From: Acidobacteria bacterium Ga0077522
Lineage (GTDB): Bacteria; Acidobacteriota; Vicinamibacteria; Vicinamibacterales; Vicinamibacteraceae
DNA length: 44,118 nt
Direction: 5' to 3'
NCBI GenBank assembly: GCA_001464065.1
Contig: LNDN01000086.1
Span: forward strand, 1 to 44,118
Shown: positions 35,386-44,118 of the stretch, one piece after another
How positions within the stretch are numbered: position 1 is the stretch's first letter
Layout of the letters: every line of letters starts with the position of its first letter
Position numbers and translations under genes: made by a program
Notes under the pieces: generated by a model
Seen by the model: only the letters and a program-made list of their open reading frames with translations
Told to the model about the DNA's origin: nothing
The model's database searches: none

Positions 35386-36254
35386 GACGGCTCCGCGCTC
35401 TGCTTGCGTCGTTCGAGGGCGTCGAACACATCCCGGGTGCGCACGTGGAACCGTCTGGCCACTTCGCTCATCGCCGCTCGCCGTTCGAAGGTGCCATTTT
35501 CGGTTATTCGGTCGAATTCACTGACCAGGTCAGTTTCTCCGACCTGCATGGTCGCGTCAGCGACATCAGGCACCTCGATGACACACGTGAACTCGCCCAC
35601 GGGGTCTACGACCGCCCCGTGGGCGACCACCTCGGCGAGCGGCCCTCGGATCAGTTCCTCGTGCTTCTTCGTAATCTCGCGACAGACGGCGACTCGTCGC
35701 GTCGGGCCCGTCGACTCCAGCAGGACTTCGAGCGTCTGACGGATGCGATGGGGGGCTTCGAAGAAGACCACGGGATGTCGGTACGCGGCGGCTTCCTCGC
35801 ACCAGCGCCGACGCGGCCCCATCTTTACAGGCGGAAACCCTAAAAACGTGAACTGGCTCGACGGCACACCGCTCATCGTCAGGGCCGCCAGCACCGCGCT
35901 GGCGCCGGGCACCGGCTCCACGGCGATGCCCTCGTCCAGGGCCGCACGAATCAGATGATCACCGGGGTCGGACAGGAGGGGCGTGCCTGCGTCGGTCACG
36001 AGCGCGACGGGCTCGCCGGCTCTGAGGCGCTCCAGCAGGGCTGGCAGGCGAGCCACCTCGTTGTGGGCGTGGAGGCTCACCATGGGCGTCTCGATTCCGG
36101 CGTGCGCGAGCAGGCGGGACGTCCGACGCGTATCCTCGGCGGCAATCACGCGCACCTCGCGCAGGACCCGCAGCGCGCGCACCGTGATGTCCTCCAGGTT
36201 GCCGATGGGGGTCGCCACGACGTACAAACGTCCAGGCGCCGGCCGGGGGAACAC
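35382..36254 (-). CDS. rsmI: 16S rRNA (cytidine-1402-2'-O)-methyltransferase RsmI
   Basis: This 290-residue protein of the tetrapyrrole methylase fold has GRLYVVATPIGNLEDITVRA near the N-terminus, EDTRRTSRLLAHAGI, ALVTDAGTPLLSDPG, and VVFFEAPHRIRQTLE, all diagnostic of RsmI. The frame is open to an ATG at 36326, but the first 24 codons do not resemble the family. I chose the GTG at 36254 because it gives normal length and lies 7 nt after a TACAAT -10 element, which would make a leaderless mRNA. The stop overlaps glmU. It diverges from the DUF885 gene. Confidence 0.92.
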   Translation of the reverse strand: MFPRPAPGRLYVVATPIGNLEDITVRALRVLREVRVIAAEDTRRTSRLLAHAGIETPMVSLHAHNEVARLPALLERLRAGEPVALVTDAGTPLLSDPGDHLIRAALDEGIAVEPVPGASAVLAALTMSGVPSSQFTFLGFPPVKMGPRRRWCEEAAAYRHPVVFFEAPHRIRQTLEVLLESTGPTRRVAVCREITKKHEELIRGPLAEVVAHGAVVDPVGEFTCVIEVPDVADATMQVGETDLVSEFDRITENGTFERRAAMSEVARRFHVRTRDVFDALERRKQSAEPS

Positions 36255-36261
36255 GGAAGGT

Positions 36262-36267
36262 ATTGTA
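36262..36267 (-). promoter_or_regulatory. -10 element for rsmI, probably leaderless
   Basis: TACAAT (minus strand, in ATGTACAATACC) ends 7 nt before the GTG start of rsmI, so transcription would begin at or next to the start codon. An almost identical element lies before serS. Confidence 0.5.
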
Positions 36268-36324
36268 CATTGGGAGATTGGGCCGCGCCGGCCCTTCGGC
36301 CAACCACCCTGTCCGTGCGAGCGC

Positions 36325-37986
36325 ATGCGATCTGCTGAGACACTTCCGCACTTTGCGGCTGACTACCTGGCCTGGCGCCACGAGGTGCAACCGACTGCGG
36401 CCACCTTCGACGGCGTGCACGTCCACGACGACCTGCTCGAGGACTTCAGCCGGGCCGCGATCGATCGTCAGATCCGCGACCTGAACGGCTTCGCCCGTCG
36501 TCTGGCCTCGATGTCGTCGGACGCCATCCCGGCCGCCGACCGCGCCGATCACTCGGCGCTGATGGCCAATGCCCAGGCGCGTCTGCACGAGCTCGAGGTC
36601 ATCCGCACCTGGGAACGCGACCCGCAGCTCTACGCCGACACGATCGCCACCAGCCTGGCCGCGCAGGCCATCTTCACCTATGCCCCGGCACCCGAACGGG
36701 CGCGTCGCCTGCTCTCCAAGCTGCGCCAGGTCACGGGCGTCCTCGACGCCGCCCGCACCAACGTCCGGGAACCGGCCGGCATCTTCATCAAGACCGCGGC
36801 CGAGACCCTGCGCGGCGTGGTCAGCTTCCTGAACCGCGATCTGCCCCGCGCCCTGCGCGAGGTCGACGACCTCTCCCTCCTCGCCGATCTGGACGATGCG
36901 ACGACGATGGCGCGGGACGCGATCGAGCGCTATGTGCGCGACCTCGAGGAGGAGCAGGCGCCGCGGGCCAAGGCCACCTTCCGCATCGGCAAGGACAAGA
37001 TCGAGCAGAAGCTGAAGCTCGAGGACGGCGTGACGCTCGACACCGACGCGCTGCTCCGCATCGCCGAGCGCGAACTCTCGGCGACGCGCGAGCGGTTCGC
37101 CGCAGTGGCCGGCAAGGTGGGCAAGGGCGCGGCCGATCAGGTGTGGGCGAAGGTGAAGGCCACGCACGTCGAGCCCGGGGGCCTGGTCACGCGGGTTCGC
37201 GAGCAGTGCGCCTCGCTGTACACCTTCCTGCGCGACTCCGGCATCGTCACGGTCCCGGACGCCGACGCGCTCGTGATCGCGCCGACGCCGCCGTTCTATC
37301 GCTGGACGTTTGCCAGCCTCTGGGCGCCCGGCCCCCTCGAGGCGCGCCCGCAGCGCTCGTTCTACTACATCACCGACGTCGATCAGAACTGGCCGCAGGA
37401 GCGTCAGGACGAGCACCTGCGCGACATGAACGACGCCGTGCTCTGGTCGATCTCGATGCACGAGGCGCTGCCCGGGCACTTCCTCCACTTCGAGCACCTG
37501 CGCAAGGTCGCCTCCCCGTGGCGCAAGGCCATGGTCGTGGCCCCGGTGTCGGTGCTCGAGGGATGGGCCCACTACGCCGAGCACGTCGTGGTGGAGCAGG
37601 GCTTCGCGAAGAAGGATCCGGTCATCGAACTCGGGCAACTGGCCGAGACGCTGGTCCGTCTCTGCCGCCTCGTCGTCGGCCTGCGCCTGCATGCCGAGGA
37701 CCTGTCGGTCGAGCAGGGCGTGCGGTTCTTCCGCGAGGAGGCGATGCTCGAAGAGGGCAGTGCCCGCCGCGAGGCCGAGCGTGGCGCGTTCGACCCGGGC
37801 TACGTGATCTACGCCCTGGGCAAGCTGATGCTGCTCAAGCTGCGCAAGGACGTCGAGGCCCACCAGGGCGCCGGGTTCGACCTGCGTCGCTTCCACGACG
37901 ATTTCCTCGGGCAGGGCCTGCTGCCGTTCAACGTCCTCCGCCAGCAGATGCTCGGCGAGGCCAACGACGGCGTCGTCCTGGCCTGA
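36325..37986 (+). CDS. DUF885 family predicted zinc metallopeptidase
   Basis: This 553-residue protein belongs to the DUF885 family. The putative zinc site is HEALPGH (His379, Glu380, His385) with EGWAHYAE starting at Glu412 as the likely third ligand and follow-on helix, an HExxPGH arrangement resembling gluzincin peptidases. The N-terminal two thirds are helical and lack clear motifs. I see no signal peptide from the ATG at 36325 (MRSAETLPHFAADYLAWRHE), so it is probably cytosolic, unlike many lipoprotein members. Substrate is unknown. It diverges from rsmI over a 70-bp region and is followed after 47 bp by an FmdB-like gene. Confidence 0.85.
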   Translation: MRSAETLPHFAADYLAWRHEVQPTAATFDGVHVHDDLLEDFSRAAIDRQIRDLNGFARRLASMSSDAIPAADRADHSALMANAQARLHELEVIRTWERDPQLYADTIATSLAAQAIFTYAPAPERARRLLSKLRQVTGVLDAARTNVREPAGIFIKTAAETLRGVVSFLNRDLPRALREVDDLSLLADLDDATTMARDAIERYVRDLEEEQAPRAKATFRIGKDKIEQKLKLEDGVTLDTDALLRIAERELSATRERFAAVAGKVGKGAADQVWAKVKATHVEPGGLVTRVREQCASLYTFLRDSGIVTVPDADALVIAPTPPFYRWTFASLWAPGPLEARPQRSFYYITDVDQNWPQERQDEHLRDMNDAVLWSISMHEALPGHFLHFEHLRKVASPWRKAMVVAPVSVLEGWAHYAEHVVVEQGFAKKDPVIELGQLAETLVRLCRLVVGLRLHAEDLSVEQGVRFFREEAMLEEGSARREAERGAFDPGYVIYALGKLMLLKLRKDVEAHQGAGFDLRRFHDDFLGQGLLPFNVLRQQMLGEANDGVVLA

Positions 37987-38033
37987 GTCGAGCCATCCCT
38001 GTCAACGCGATCCACGTGTGAGAGTCAGACCCG

Positions 38034-38360
38034 ATGCCACTCTACGAGTACGAATGTGACAACTGCGGCCACCGCTTCGAGGTGATCCAGAAGTTCTCCG
38101 ACAGCCCCATCACCGAGTGCCCCAAGTGCCAGGGCTCGGTGCACAAGCTGTTCTCGTCACCAGCGATCCAGTTCAAGGGGTCGGGCTGGTACATCACCGA
38201 CTACGCCAAGAAGAGCGGCACGGCGGCCGGATCGAGCAAGAGCGAGGGCTCCGGCGACAAGAGCGAGAAGTCGGGCGACTCGGCCAGCGGGAGCAGCAGC
38301 TCGGGTGACGGTGGCGCCAAGGCGGACACGGCCACCAAGACGACGACCCCCTCGTCGTAG
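38034..38360 (+). CDS. FmdB-family zinc ribbon protein
   Basis: This 108-residue protein has a short zinc ribbon at the N-terminus: MPLYEYECDNCGHRFE (Cys8 and Cys11) paired with ITECPKCQG (two further Cys), then SSPAIQFKGSGWYITDYAKK, all hallmarks of the FmdB regulatory-protein family. The last 50 residues are low complexity, rich in Ser, Gly, Lys and Thr, and probably disordered. The molecular role of the family is not well established; the name comes from a gene near formamidase. A long gap or transmembrane segment is absent. Confidence 0.92.
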   Translation: MPLYEYECDNCGHRFEVIQKFSDSPITECPKCQGSVHKLFSSPAIQFKGSGWYITDYAKKSGTAAGSSKSEGSGDKSEKSGDSASGSSSSGDGGAKADTATKTTTPSS

Positions 38361-38396
38361 GTCGACAGGCGCGGCGGTCCAACCTGCCGCGCCTCG

Positions 38397-39287
38397 TCAG
38401 CGGTATCGCGCCGGATCCTCGCCGAGCAGCGTCCGCAGATATGCGCCGAGCGGCTCCCGCAGTTCGCCGCGCTGCATCGCGAAGTACATCGACGCCTTCA
38501 GGAAGCCCAGCATCGTGCCCGTGTCGTGCCGGGTGCCACGCACCTCGTACGCATAGAGGGGACGTTGGCGGAGCAGTTCCCGCAGTCCGCTGGTGAGCTG
38601 GATCTCGCCGGTGCGGTCCTCGCGCACGCCGGCCAGTACCGCGAAGATGTCGGGCGTGAGGACGTAGCGGCCCATGATCGCGAGGTCGGACGGCGCCTGA
38701 TCGCGCGACGGCTTCTCGACCAGGTCGGTGATGCGATGGACGCCATCGCCGAGCGGCTCGGCGCGCACGACGCCATACCGGCTGATCTGATCCAGCGGCA
38801 CCCGCTCGACGGCGACCACCGGGCCCTGCACCCGATCGAAGACGTCGATGAGCTGGCGAATCGCCGGCGGGTCGGCATCGATGACGTCGTCGGCCAGCAC
38901 CACGGCGAAGGGCTGGTCGCCGACGAGGTCGCGGGTGATGCAGACGGCGTGACCCAGACCGAGGGGCGGGCCCTGCCGCACGGCGCCGATCCGGGCCAGC
39001 GACGACACGTGCCGGACGGCCGCGAGCTGATCGAGCTTGCCGCGCTCCTCGAGGAAGGTCTCGAGCTCGACGTCGATGTCGAAGTGGTCGATCATCGCCG
39101 TCTTGCCGCGCGCGGTGACCATGACGATCTGGTCGATGCCGGCCGCCACGGCCTCTTCCACGGCGTACTGGATGATCGGTTTGTCGACGAGCGGCAGCAT
39201 CTCCTTCGGCATCGTCTTGGTGGCCGGCAGGAACCGGGTGCCAAGGCCTGCCGCCGGAAACACGGCTGTTCTGACGCTGAGTGTCAC
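38397..39287 (-). CDS. galU: UTP-glucose-1-phosphate uridylyltransferase GalU
   Basis: This 296-residue nucleotidyltransferase makes UDP-glucose for envelope polysaccharides. Motifs are [20 protein letters not shown] (about 7-26), the core [30 protein letters not shown]-like [24 protein letters not shown], and [13 protein letters not shown]. The frame is open far upstream; the GTG at 39287 is chosen because AAAGGG lies 6 nt upstream and it yields the standard N-terminus and length. It diverges from serS over about 117 bp. Confidence 0.94.
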   Translation of the reverse strand: MTLSVRTAVFPAAGLGTRFLPATKTMPKEMLPLVDKPIIQYAVEEAVAAGIDQIVMVTARGKTAMIDHFDIDVELETFLEERGKLDQLAAVRHVSSLARIGAVRQGPPLGLGHAVCITRDLVGDQPFAVVLADDVIDADPPAIRQLIDVFDRVQGPVVAVERVPLDQISRYGVVRAEPLGDGVHRITDLVEKPSRDQAPSDLAIMGRYVLTPDIFAVLAGVREDRTGEIQLTSGLRELLRQRPLYAYEVRGTRHDTGTMLGFLKASMYFAMQRGELREPLGAYLRTLLGEDPARYR

Positions 39288-39388
39288 GCAGAGCCCTTTC
39301 CCGCGCAGGAGCGCGCCTGCACGGTAGCACAGGGCCTTCCAGCCACGATGCCGCGGCACCACGCGTGCCCGTGGTCGCGCGGAATCCG

Positions 39389-39394
39389 TACAAT
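39389..39394 (+). promoter_or_regulatory. -10 element for serS, probably near-leaderless
   Basis: TACAAT (in CCGTACAATGAG) ends 10 nt before the ATG at 39405, so the mRNA would have a leader of only a few bases. An in-frame ATG at 39393 overlaps the hexamer itself and could not be used from this promoter. Confidence 0.5.
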
Positions 39395-39404
39395 GAGCGC
39401 CAGC

Positions 39405-40685
39405 ATGCTCGACACCGCCCAACTGAGGGATGCCTTCGACGAGACCCGCCGCCGCCTCCAGACGCGAGGTCCCGGCGCCGACGCCGTGCTCGACCGCCTG
39501 CAGGACCTCGACCGCCTGCGGCGCGATCTGCTGCCACGCGTCGAAGGGCTCAAGGCGGATCGCAATCGCCTCGGCGAGCAGGTCGCCAGGGCGAAGCGGG
39601 CCGGCGAGGACGCCACCGCGCTGCTGGCGGAGAGCAAGCAGCGGGCCGACGAGATCAAGGCGCTCGATGCCCAGCTCGCCGAGTTGGAGGACGAGCGTAC
39701 CCCGCTCTTGATGGCGCTGCCCAATACACCGCACGCCAGCGTGCCCGAGGGGCGCAGCGCGGACGACAACGTCGAGGTCAGGCGATGGGGCACGCCACGC
39801 ACGTTCACGTTCGAGCCCAGGGCGCACTGGGACCTCGGCCCGGCGCTCGGCATCATCGACTTCGAACGCGCCGCGCGCATGTCCGGCGCCAGGTTCGCCG
39901 TGCTGATGAAGGAGGGCGCCCGCCTGTCCCGCGCCCTCATCAGCTTCATGCTCGACCTCCACACCCGCGAACACGGCTACACCGAGGTGGAGCCGCCGTA
40001 CCTGGTCAACCACACCGCGCTCGAAGGCACGGGCAACCTGCCGAAGTTCGAACAGGACCTGTTCAAGATCGCGGGGGAGTGGGACCTGTTCCTGATCCCC
40101 ACGGCCGAGGTGCCGCTGACCAACCTGCACCGCGAGGAAACGCTCGAGGCCGCCGACCTGCCGCGCCGCTACACCGCGTACACGCCCTGCTTCCGGAGTG
40201 AGGCGGGCAGCTACGGCGCCGACGTCCGCGGCCTCATCCGACAGCATCAGTTCGCCAAGGTGGAGCTGATGACGTTCGCGGCCCCCGACCAGTCGTTCGA
40301 CGAACTCGAGCGCCTGACCGCCTGCGCCGAGAAGGTGCTGCAACTCCTCGAGCTGCCGCACCGGACGATGCTGCTGTGCACCGGGGACATGGGGTTCGCC
40401 TCGGCCAAGACGTACGACATCGAGGTGTGGCTCCCGGCCCAGGGCTCCTATCGCGAGATCTCGTCCTGCAGCAACACGGAGGCCTTCCAGGCGCGCCGGG
40501 CCGGCATCCGGTACCGCCCCGCGGGCGGCGGCAAGCTGACGCATGCGCACACGCTGAACGGGTCCGGCCTCGCGGTCGGCCGCACGCTGATCGCGATCAT
40601 GGAGAACTACCAGGAGGCGGATGGCAGCATCCGCATCCCCGAGGTGCTGGTGCCCTACATGGGCGGCGTGACGCGCATCGGGTAG
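39405..40685 (+). CDS. serS: Seryl-tRNA synthetase
   Basis: This 426-residue class II synthetase charges tRNA-Ser and also tRNA-Sec, which matters here because selD appears to encode a selenoprotein. It has the N-terminal tRNA-binding coiled coil (about 1-105), then the catalytic domain: motif 1 around [37 protein letters not shown], motif 2 [27 protein letters not shown] and motif 3 [21 protein letters not shown] chose ATG 39405 ([11 protein letters not shown]), which matches the family start. It is transcribed divergently from galU. Confidence 0.96.
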   Translation: MLDTAQLRDAFDETRRRLQTRGPGADAVLDRLQDLDRLRRDLLPRVEGLKADRNRLGEQVARAKRAGEDATALLAESKQRADEIKALDAQLAELEDERTPLLMALPNTPHASVPEGRSADDNVEVRRWGTPRTFTFEPRAHWDLGPALGIIDFERAARMSGARFAVLMKEGARLSRALISFMLDLHTREHGYTEVEPPYLVNHTALEGTGNLPKFEQDLFKIAGEWDLFLIPTAEVPLTNLHREETLEAADLPRRYTAYTPCFRSEAGSYGADVRGLIRQHQFAKVELMTFAAPDQSFDELERLTACAEKVLQLLELPHRTMLLCTGDMGFASAKTYDIEVWLPAQGSYREISSCSNTEAFQARRAGIRYRPAGGGKLTHAHTLNGSGLAVGRTLIAIMENYQEADGSIRIPEVLVPYMGGVTRIG

Positions 40686-40935
40686 GCGACACGGCCCAGC
40701 CGCCCGCCGGAACGGCGGCGGGGATGGGAGGGCCGGCTCGCCGAGCCGGCAGGCACCGGGTCATCTGCATGTGGTGATGCGTGGCGAGTGGATGCGCGTG
40801 GGCGCCCGCTGGATACTCGGGGGGATCCGCCTGTCCTCTCGGTCCCGAACCACCTGGCGCGCTCCACCTGGGGCGAGGTCCCTGCGGTCCGTCCGGGTCT
40901 GACCAGAACGGCATGGGCGACACCCAGGAGGCCGC
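40686..40935. other. serS-ALDH intergenic region with GC palindromes
   Basis: No gene is supported. A GC-rich inverted repeat (cccgccg, cggcggg at about 40703-40722) just after serS could serve as a terminator, although no T-run follows. The palindrome at 40732-40750 is listed separately. I see no clear promoter hexamers for the aldehyde dehydrogenase gene. Confidence 0.5.
40732..40750. repeat. Palindromic element downstream of serS
   Basis: Arms gccggctc (40732-40739) and gagccggc (40743-40750) flank gcc. The same palindrome, with the same preceding G-rich flank, occurs inside parB at 11361-11381. Confidence 0.7.
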
Positions 40936-42461
<1,526 letters not shown>

Positions 42462-42462
<1 letters not shown>

Positions 42463-42833
42463 TGACCATGCCTGTGGCCCGCGTCACCGCGACGGCCGCG
42501 GCCGAGGAGCTCGTGCGCACGCTGCAGGCCGAGCATGGTGCGCTCCTGTTCCACCAGTCCGGTGGCTGCTGCGACGGGTCCTCGCCGATGTGCTATCCGC
42601 AGTCCGACTTCATGGTGGGCGACAGTGACGTGCGCCTCGGCGACATCGCCGGGGCGCCGTTCTACATGAGCCGTGCCCAGTTCGAGTACTGGCAGCACAC
42701 GCACCTCATCATCGACGTCGTCCCCGGCCGCGGCGGCATGTTCTCGCTCGAGAACGGTCGGGAGCTGCGTTTTCTGACTCGATCGCGGCTGTTCACGCCG
42801 GAGGAGGCCGCCAACCTGGCCCCTCTCTCGTAG
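42462..42833 (+). CDS. DUF779 family protein
   Basis: This 123-residue protein matches the DUF779 family. A Cys-rich segment [16 protein letters not shown] is at about 27-42, followed by [20 protein letters not shown] and the conserved [20 protein letters not shown]. The ATG overlaps the stop of the aldehyde dehydrogenase gene by one base (TGATG), a strong sign of joint expression. The biochemical role is not known to me; partnership with ExaC-type aldehyde dehydrogenases is recurrent in bacterial genomes. Confidence 0.9.
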
Positions 42834-42891
42834 CGATGGACTCGCCGGCCCAACACTCAGCGCCGACCTGGTGCAGGATCAGGGGGACGTC

Positions 42892-43539
42892 ATGAGCGAG
42901 CATCCCCCCCTTCCGGACCTGCGCAAGAACTACGAACTCGGCACCCTCGAGGACCACGACGTTCACGGCGAGCCGTTGCTGCAGTTCCGCGACTGGCTGT
43001 CGGCGGCCCTGGCCGCCGGCATCCCCGAGCCCAACGCGATGACGCTCGCCACGGTCGGCGCCGATGGCCGCCCCTCGTGCCGACCGGTCCTGATCAAGGA
43101 CTACGACGATCGCGGCATCGTCTTCTACACCAACTACGACAGCCGCAAGGGGCGCGAACTCGCCGCGCACCCATTCGCCGCCCTGCAGTTCCACTGGGTG
43201 GAGCAGGAGCGCGTCGTCCGCATCGAGGGCCGCGTGGAGAAGGTGTCGGCCGAGGAATCTGACGCCTACTACGTCACGCGCCCGCTGGGCAGCCGCATCG
43301 GCGCGTGGGCGTCGCCGCAGAGTCAGGTCATTGCCGGCCGCGGCACGATCGTCGCCCGCGCGGCCGAGTACGGCCTCACGCTCGGACTGCATCCCCCGCG
43401 CCCTCCGCACTGGGGAGGCTATCGCCTCGCGCCCGATTACTGGGAGTTCTGGCAGGGCCGTGCCTCGCGCCTGCACGACCGCATCGCCTATCGCCTGCAG
43501 CCCGATGGCTCCTGGCTGCGTGAGCGCCTTGCACCATGA
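42892..43539 (+). CDS. pdxH: Pyridoxamine 5'-phosphate oxidase
   Basis: This 215-residue FMN enzyme converts pyridoxine or pyridoxamine 5'-phosphate to pyridoxal 5'-phosphate. Motifs are [20 protein letters not shown] (substrate and FMN binding), [57 protein letters not shown], and the C-terminal [20 protein letters not shown] with LHDRIAYR. The ATG at 42892 is preceded by AGGGGG at 5 nt, better than the in-frame GTG at 42871. It ends in an ATGA overlap with the next gene. Confidence 0.96.
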   Translation: MSEHPPLPDLRKNYELGTLEDHDVHGEPLLQFRDWLSAALAAGIPEPNAMTLATVGADGRPSCRPVLIKDYDDRGIVFYTNYDSRKGRELAAHPFAALQFHWVEQERVVRIEGRVEKVSAEESDAYYVTRPLGSRIGAWASPQSQVIAGRGTIVARAAEYGLTLGLHPPRPPHWGGYRLAPDYWEFWQGRASRLHDRIAYRLQPDGSWLRERLAP

Positions 43540-44048
43540 CCTCACCCGACCTTCCCGAAGTCTGGCTGCGCGGCCCCGTCGAGGGCTACGCCGCCGAACT
43601 GCAACCCGTCGTCCATGCGCTGCTGCAGGTGCGTGAAGAGGTCGAACGGCACGCCGCCGACCTCACGCCCGAGGAACTCTGGGCGCAACCGGGTGGCGCC
43701 GGCTCCATCGGCTTCCACCTGCGACACATCGCCGGCAGCCTCGATCGTCTGCTCACGTATGCGCGCGGCGACGCCCTCACGCCGGCGCAAGTGGTGTGGC
43801 TGAAGACCGAAGCCGAGCCGGGCCTGCCTGTGGCGACGGCCGACGAGACGGTCGCGCTCGCACAGGCCGGTATCGATCGCGCGCTCGAAGAGGTGAGGGG
43901 GCTCGACATCGCAACCTGGCTGGCCGCGCGCGCCGTCGGCCGCGCGCGCCTGCCGACCACGGTCATCGGCCTCGTCTTCCACGCCGCGGAGCACGCCAGC
44001 CGTCACGCGGGACAGATCGCGACGACGCGTAAGGTCGTGCGGGGCTAG
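43536..44048 (+). CDS. DinB-like (DinB_2) four-helix metal-binding protein
   Basis: This 170-residue protein has the spaced histidines of the DinB/YfiT fold: the first in [15 protein letters not shown] (about 62-76) and a pair in [19 protein letters not shown] near the C-terminus. These would bind a metal in a four-helix bundle. Members include thiol transferases and many uncharacterised proteins, so I give no specific function. The ATG overlaps the pdxH stop by 4 bp. Confidence 0.85.
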   Translation: MTSPDLPEVWLRGPVEGYAAELQPVVHALLQVREEVERHAADLTPEELWAQPGGAGSIGFHLRHIAGSLDRLLTYARGDALTPAQVVWLKTEAEPGLPVATADETVALAQAGIDRALEEVRGLDIATWLAARAVGRARLPTTVIGLVFHAAEHASRHAGQIATTRKVVRG

Positions 44049-44118
44049 GACCGCTCGAGTCGCGCAAGGAGCGGCTCGATGGCGTCGATGAGTGGGGCCG
44101 GCGACACGGGAGTGCCGC
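44045..44118 (-). CDS. 3' end of an unidentified gene entering from the right edge
   Basis: On the minus strand the last 23 codons before a TAG at 44047-44045 read GTPVSPAPLIDAIEPLLARL and a few more residues, with mostly G or C in third positions as in the neighbours. It converges on and overlaps the DinB-like gene by a few bases. Too little is visible to name a family. Confidence 0.4.
   Translation of the reverse strand, partial: GTPVSPAPLIDAIEPLLARLERS

Overview
The window is a GC-rich bacterial chromosome segment spanning the replication-origin neighbourhood. Gene content (dnaA, dnaN, gyrB-gyrA, the rpmH-rnpA-yidD-yidC-khpB-mnmE-mnmG-rsmG-parA-parB block, three parS sites, an F-type ATP synthase operon) is typical of a Gram-negative-type genome. 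The Wzm/Wzt exporter and heptose adenylyltransferase imply a polysaccharide-bearing outer envelope. The overall style (high G+C, split atp operon, dispersed palindromes, peptidase/DUF genes) reminds me of Acidobacteriota, possibly the Vicinamibacteria/Luteitalea branch, but that is an inference and not a match I could run.

Layout. 1-476: no gene, two families of tandem repeats. 477-3915 (minus): a tightly overlapping set: PP2C-type phosphatase, Wzm permease, Wzt ATPase, HldE-type heptose-1-phosphate adenylyltransferase. 3969-10076 (minus): ATP synthase genes b', b, delta, alpha, gamma, beta, epsilon, without the a and c subunits. 10255-20640 (minus): a long ori-proximal block read rpmH, rnpA, yidD, yidC, khpB, mnmE, mnmG, rsmG, [parS x3], parA, parB, selD. 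20641-21195: divergent promoter region with DnaA boxes. 21196-29222 (plus): dnaA, a probable oriC in the dnaA-dnaN gap, dnaN, gyrB, gyrA. 29264-31615 (minus): PcrA/UvrD helicase. 31769-32111: a broken four-helix-bundle gene. 32153-36254 (minus): rsmI-glmU-glmS, with glmS frameshifted near its end. 36325-38360 (plus): DUF885 metallopeptidase and an FmdB-type zinc ribbon protein. 38397-39287 (minus) galU, divergent from serS (plus). 40936-44048 (plus): aldehyde dehydrogenase, DUF779 protein, pdxH, DinB-like protein; the 3' end of a minus-strand gene enters at the right edge.

The most interesting point is selD. A conventional reading starts it at a GTG and loses the catalytic loop. Reading upstream from an ATG that overlaps the parB stop (ATGA) restores the canonical SelD N-terminus, with an in-frame UGA exactly where the catalytic Cys/Sec sits. 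A strong hairpin begins at that UGA and places a loop G 16 nt downstream, the geometry of a bacterial SECIS element. The selenium-donor enzyme is therefore very likely itself a selenoprotein, translated in overlap with the chromosome-partition gene parB.

Other notable points are a b subunit of ATP synthase with a signal peptide and a His-rich exported arm, three perfect identical 16-bp parS palindromes beside a G-quadruplex motif, a parB tail built from 15-bp repeats and a palindrome, small palindromic elements that supply stop codons, the glmS frameshift, and likely leaderless promoters at rsmI and serS.
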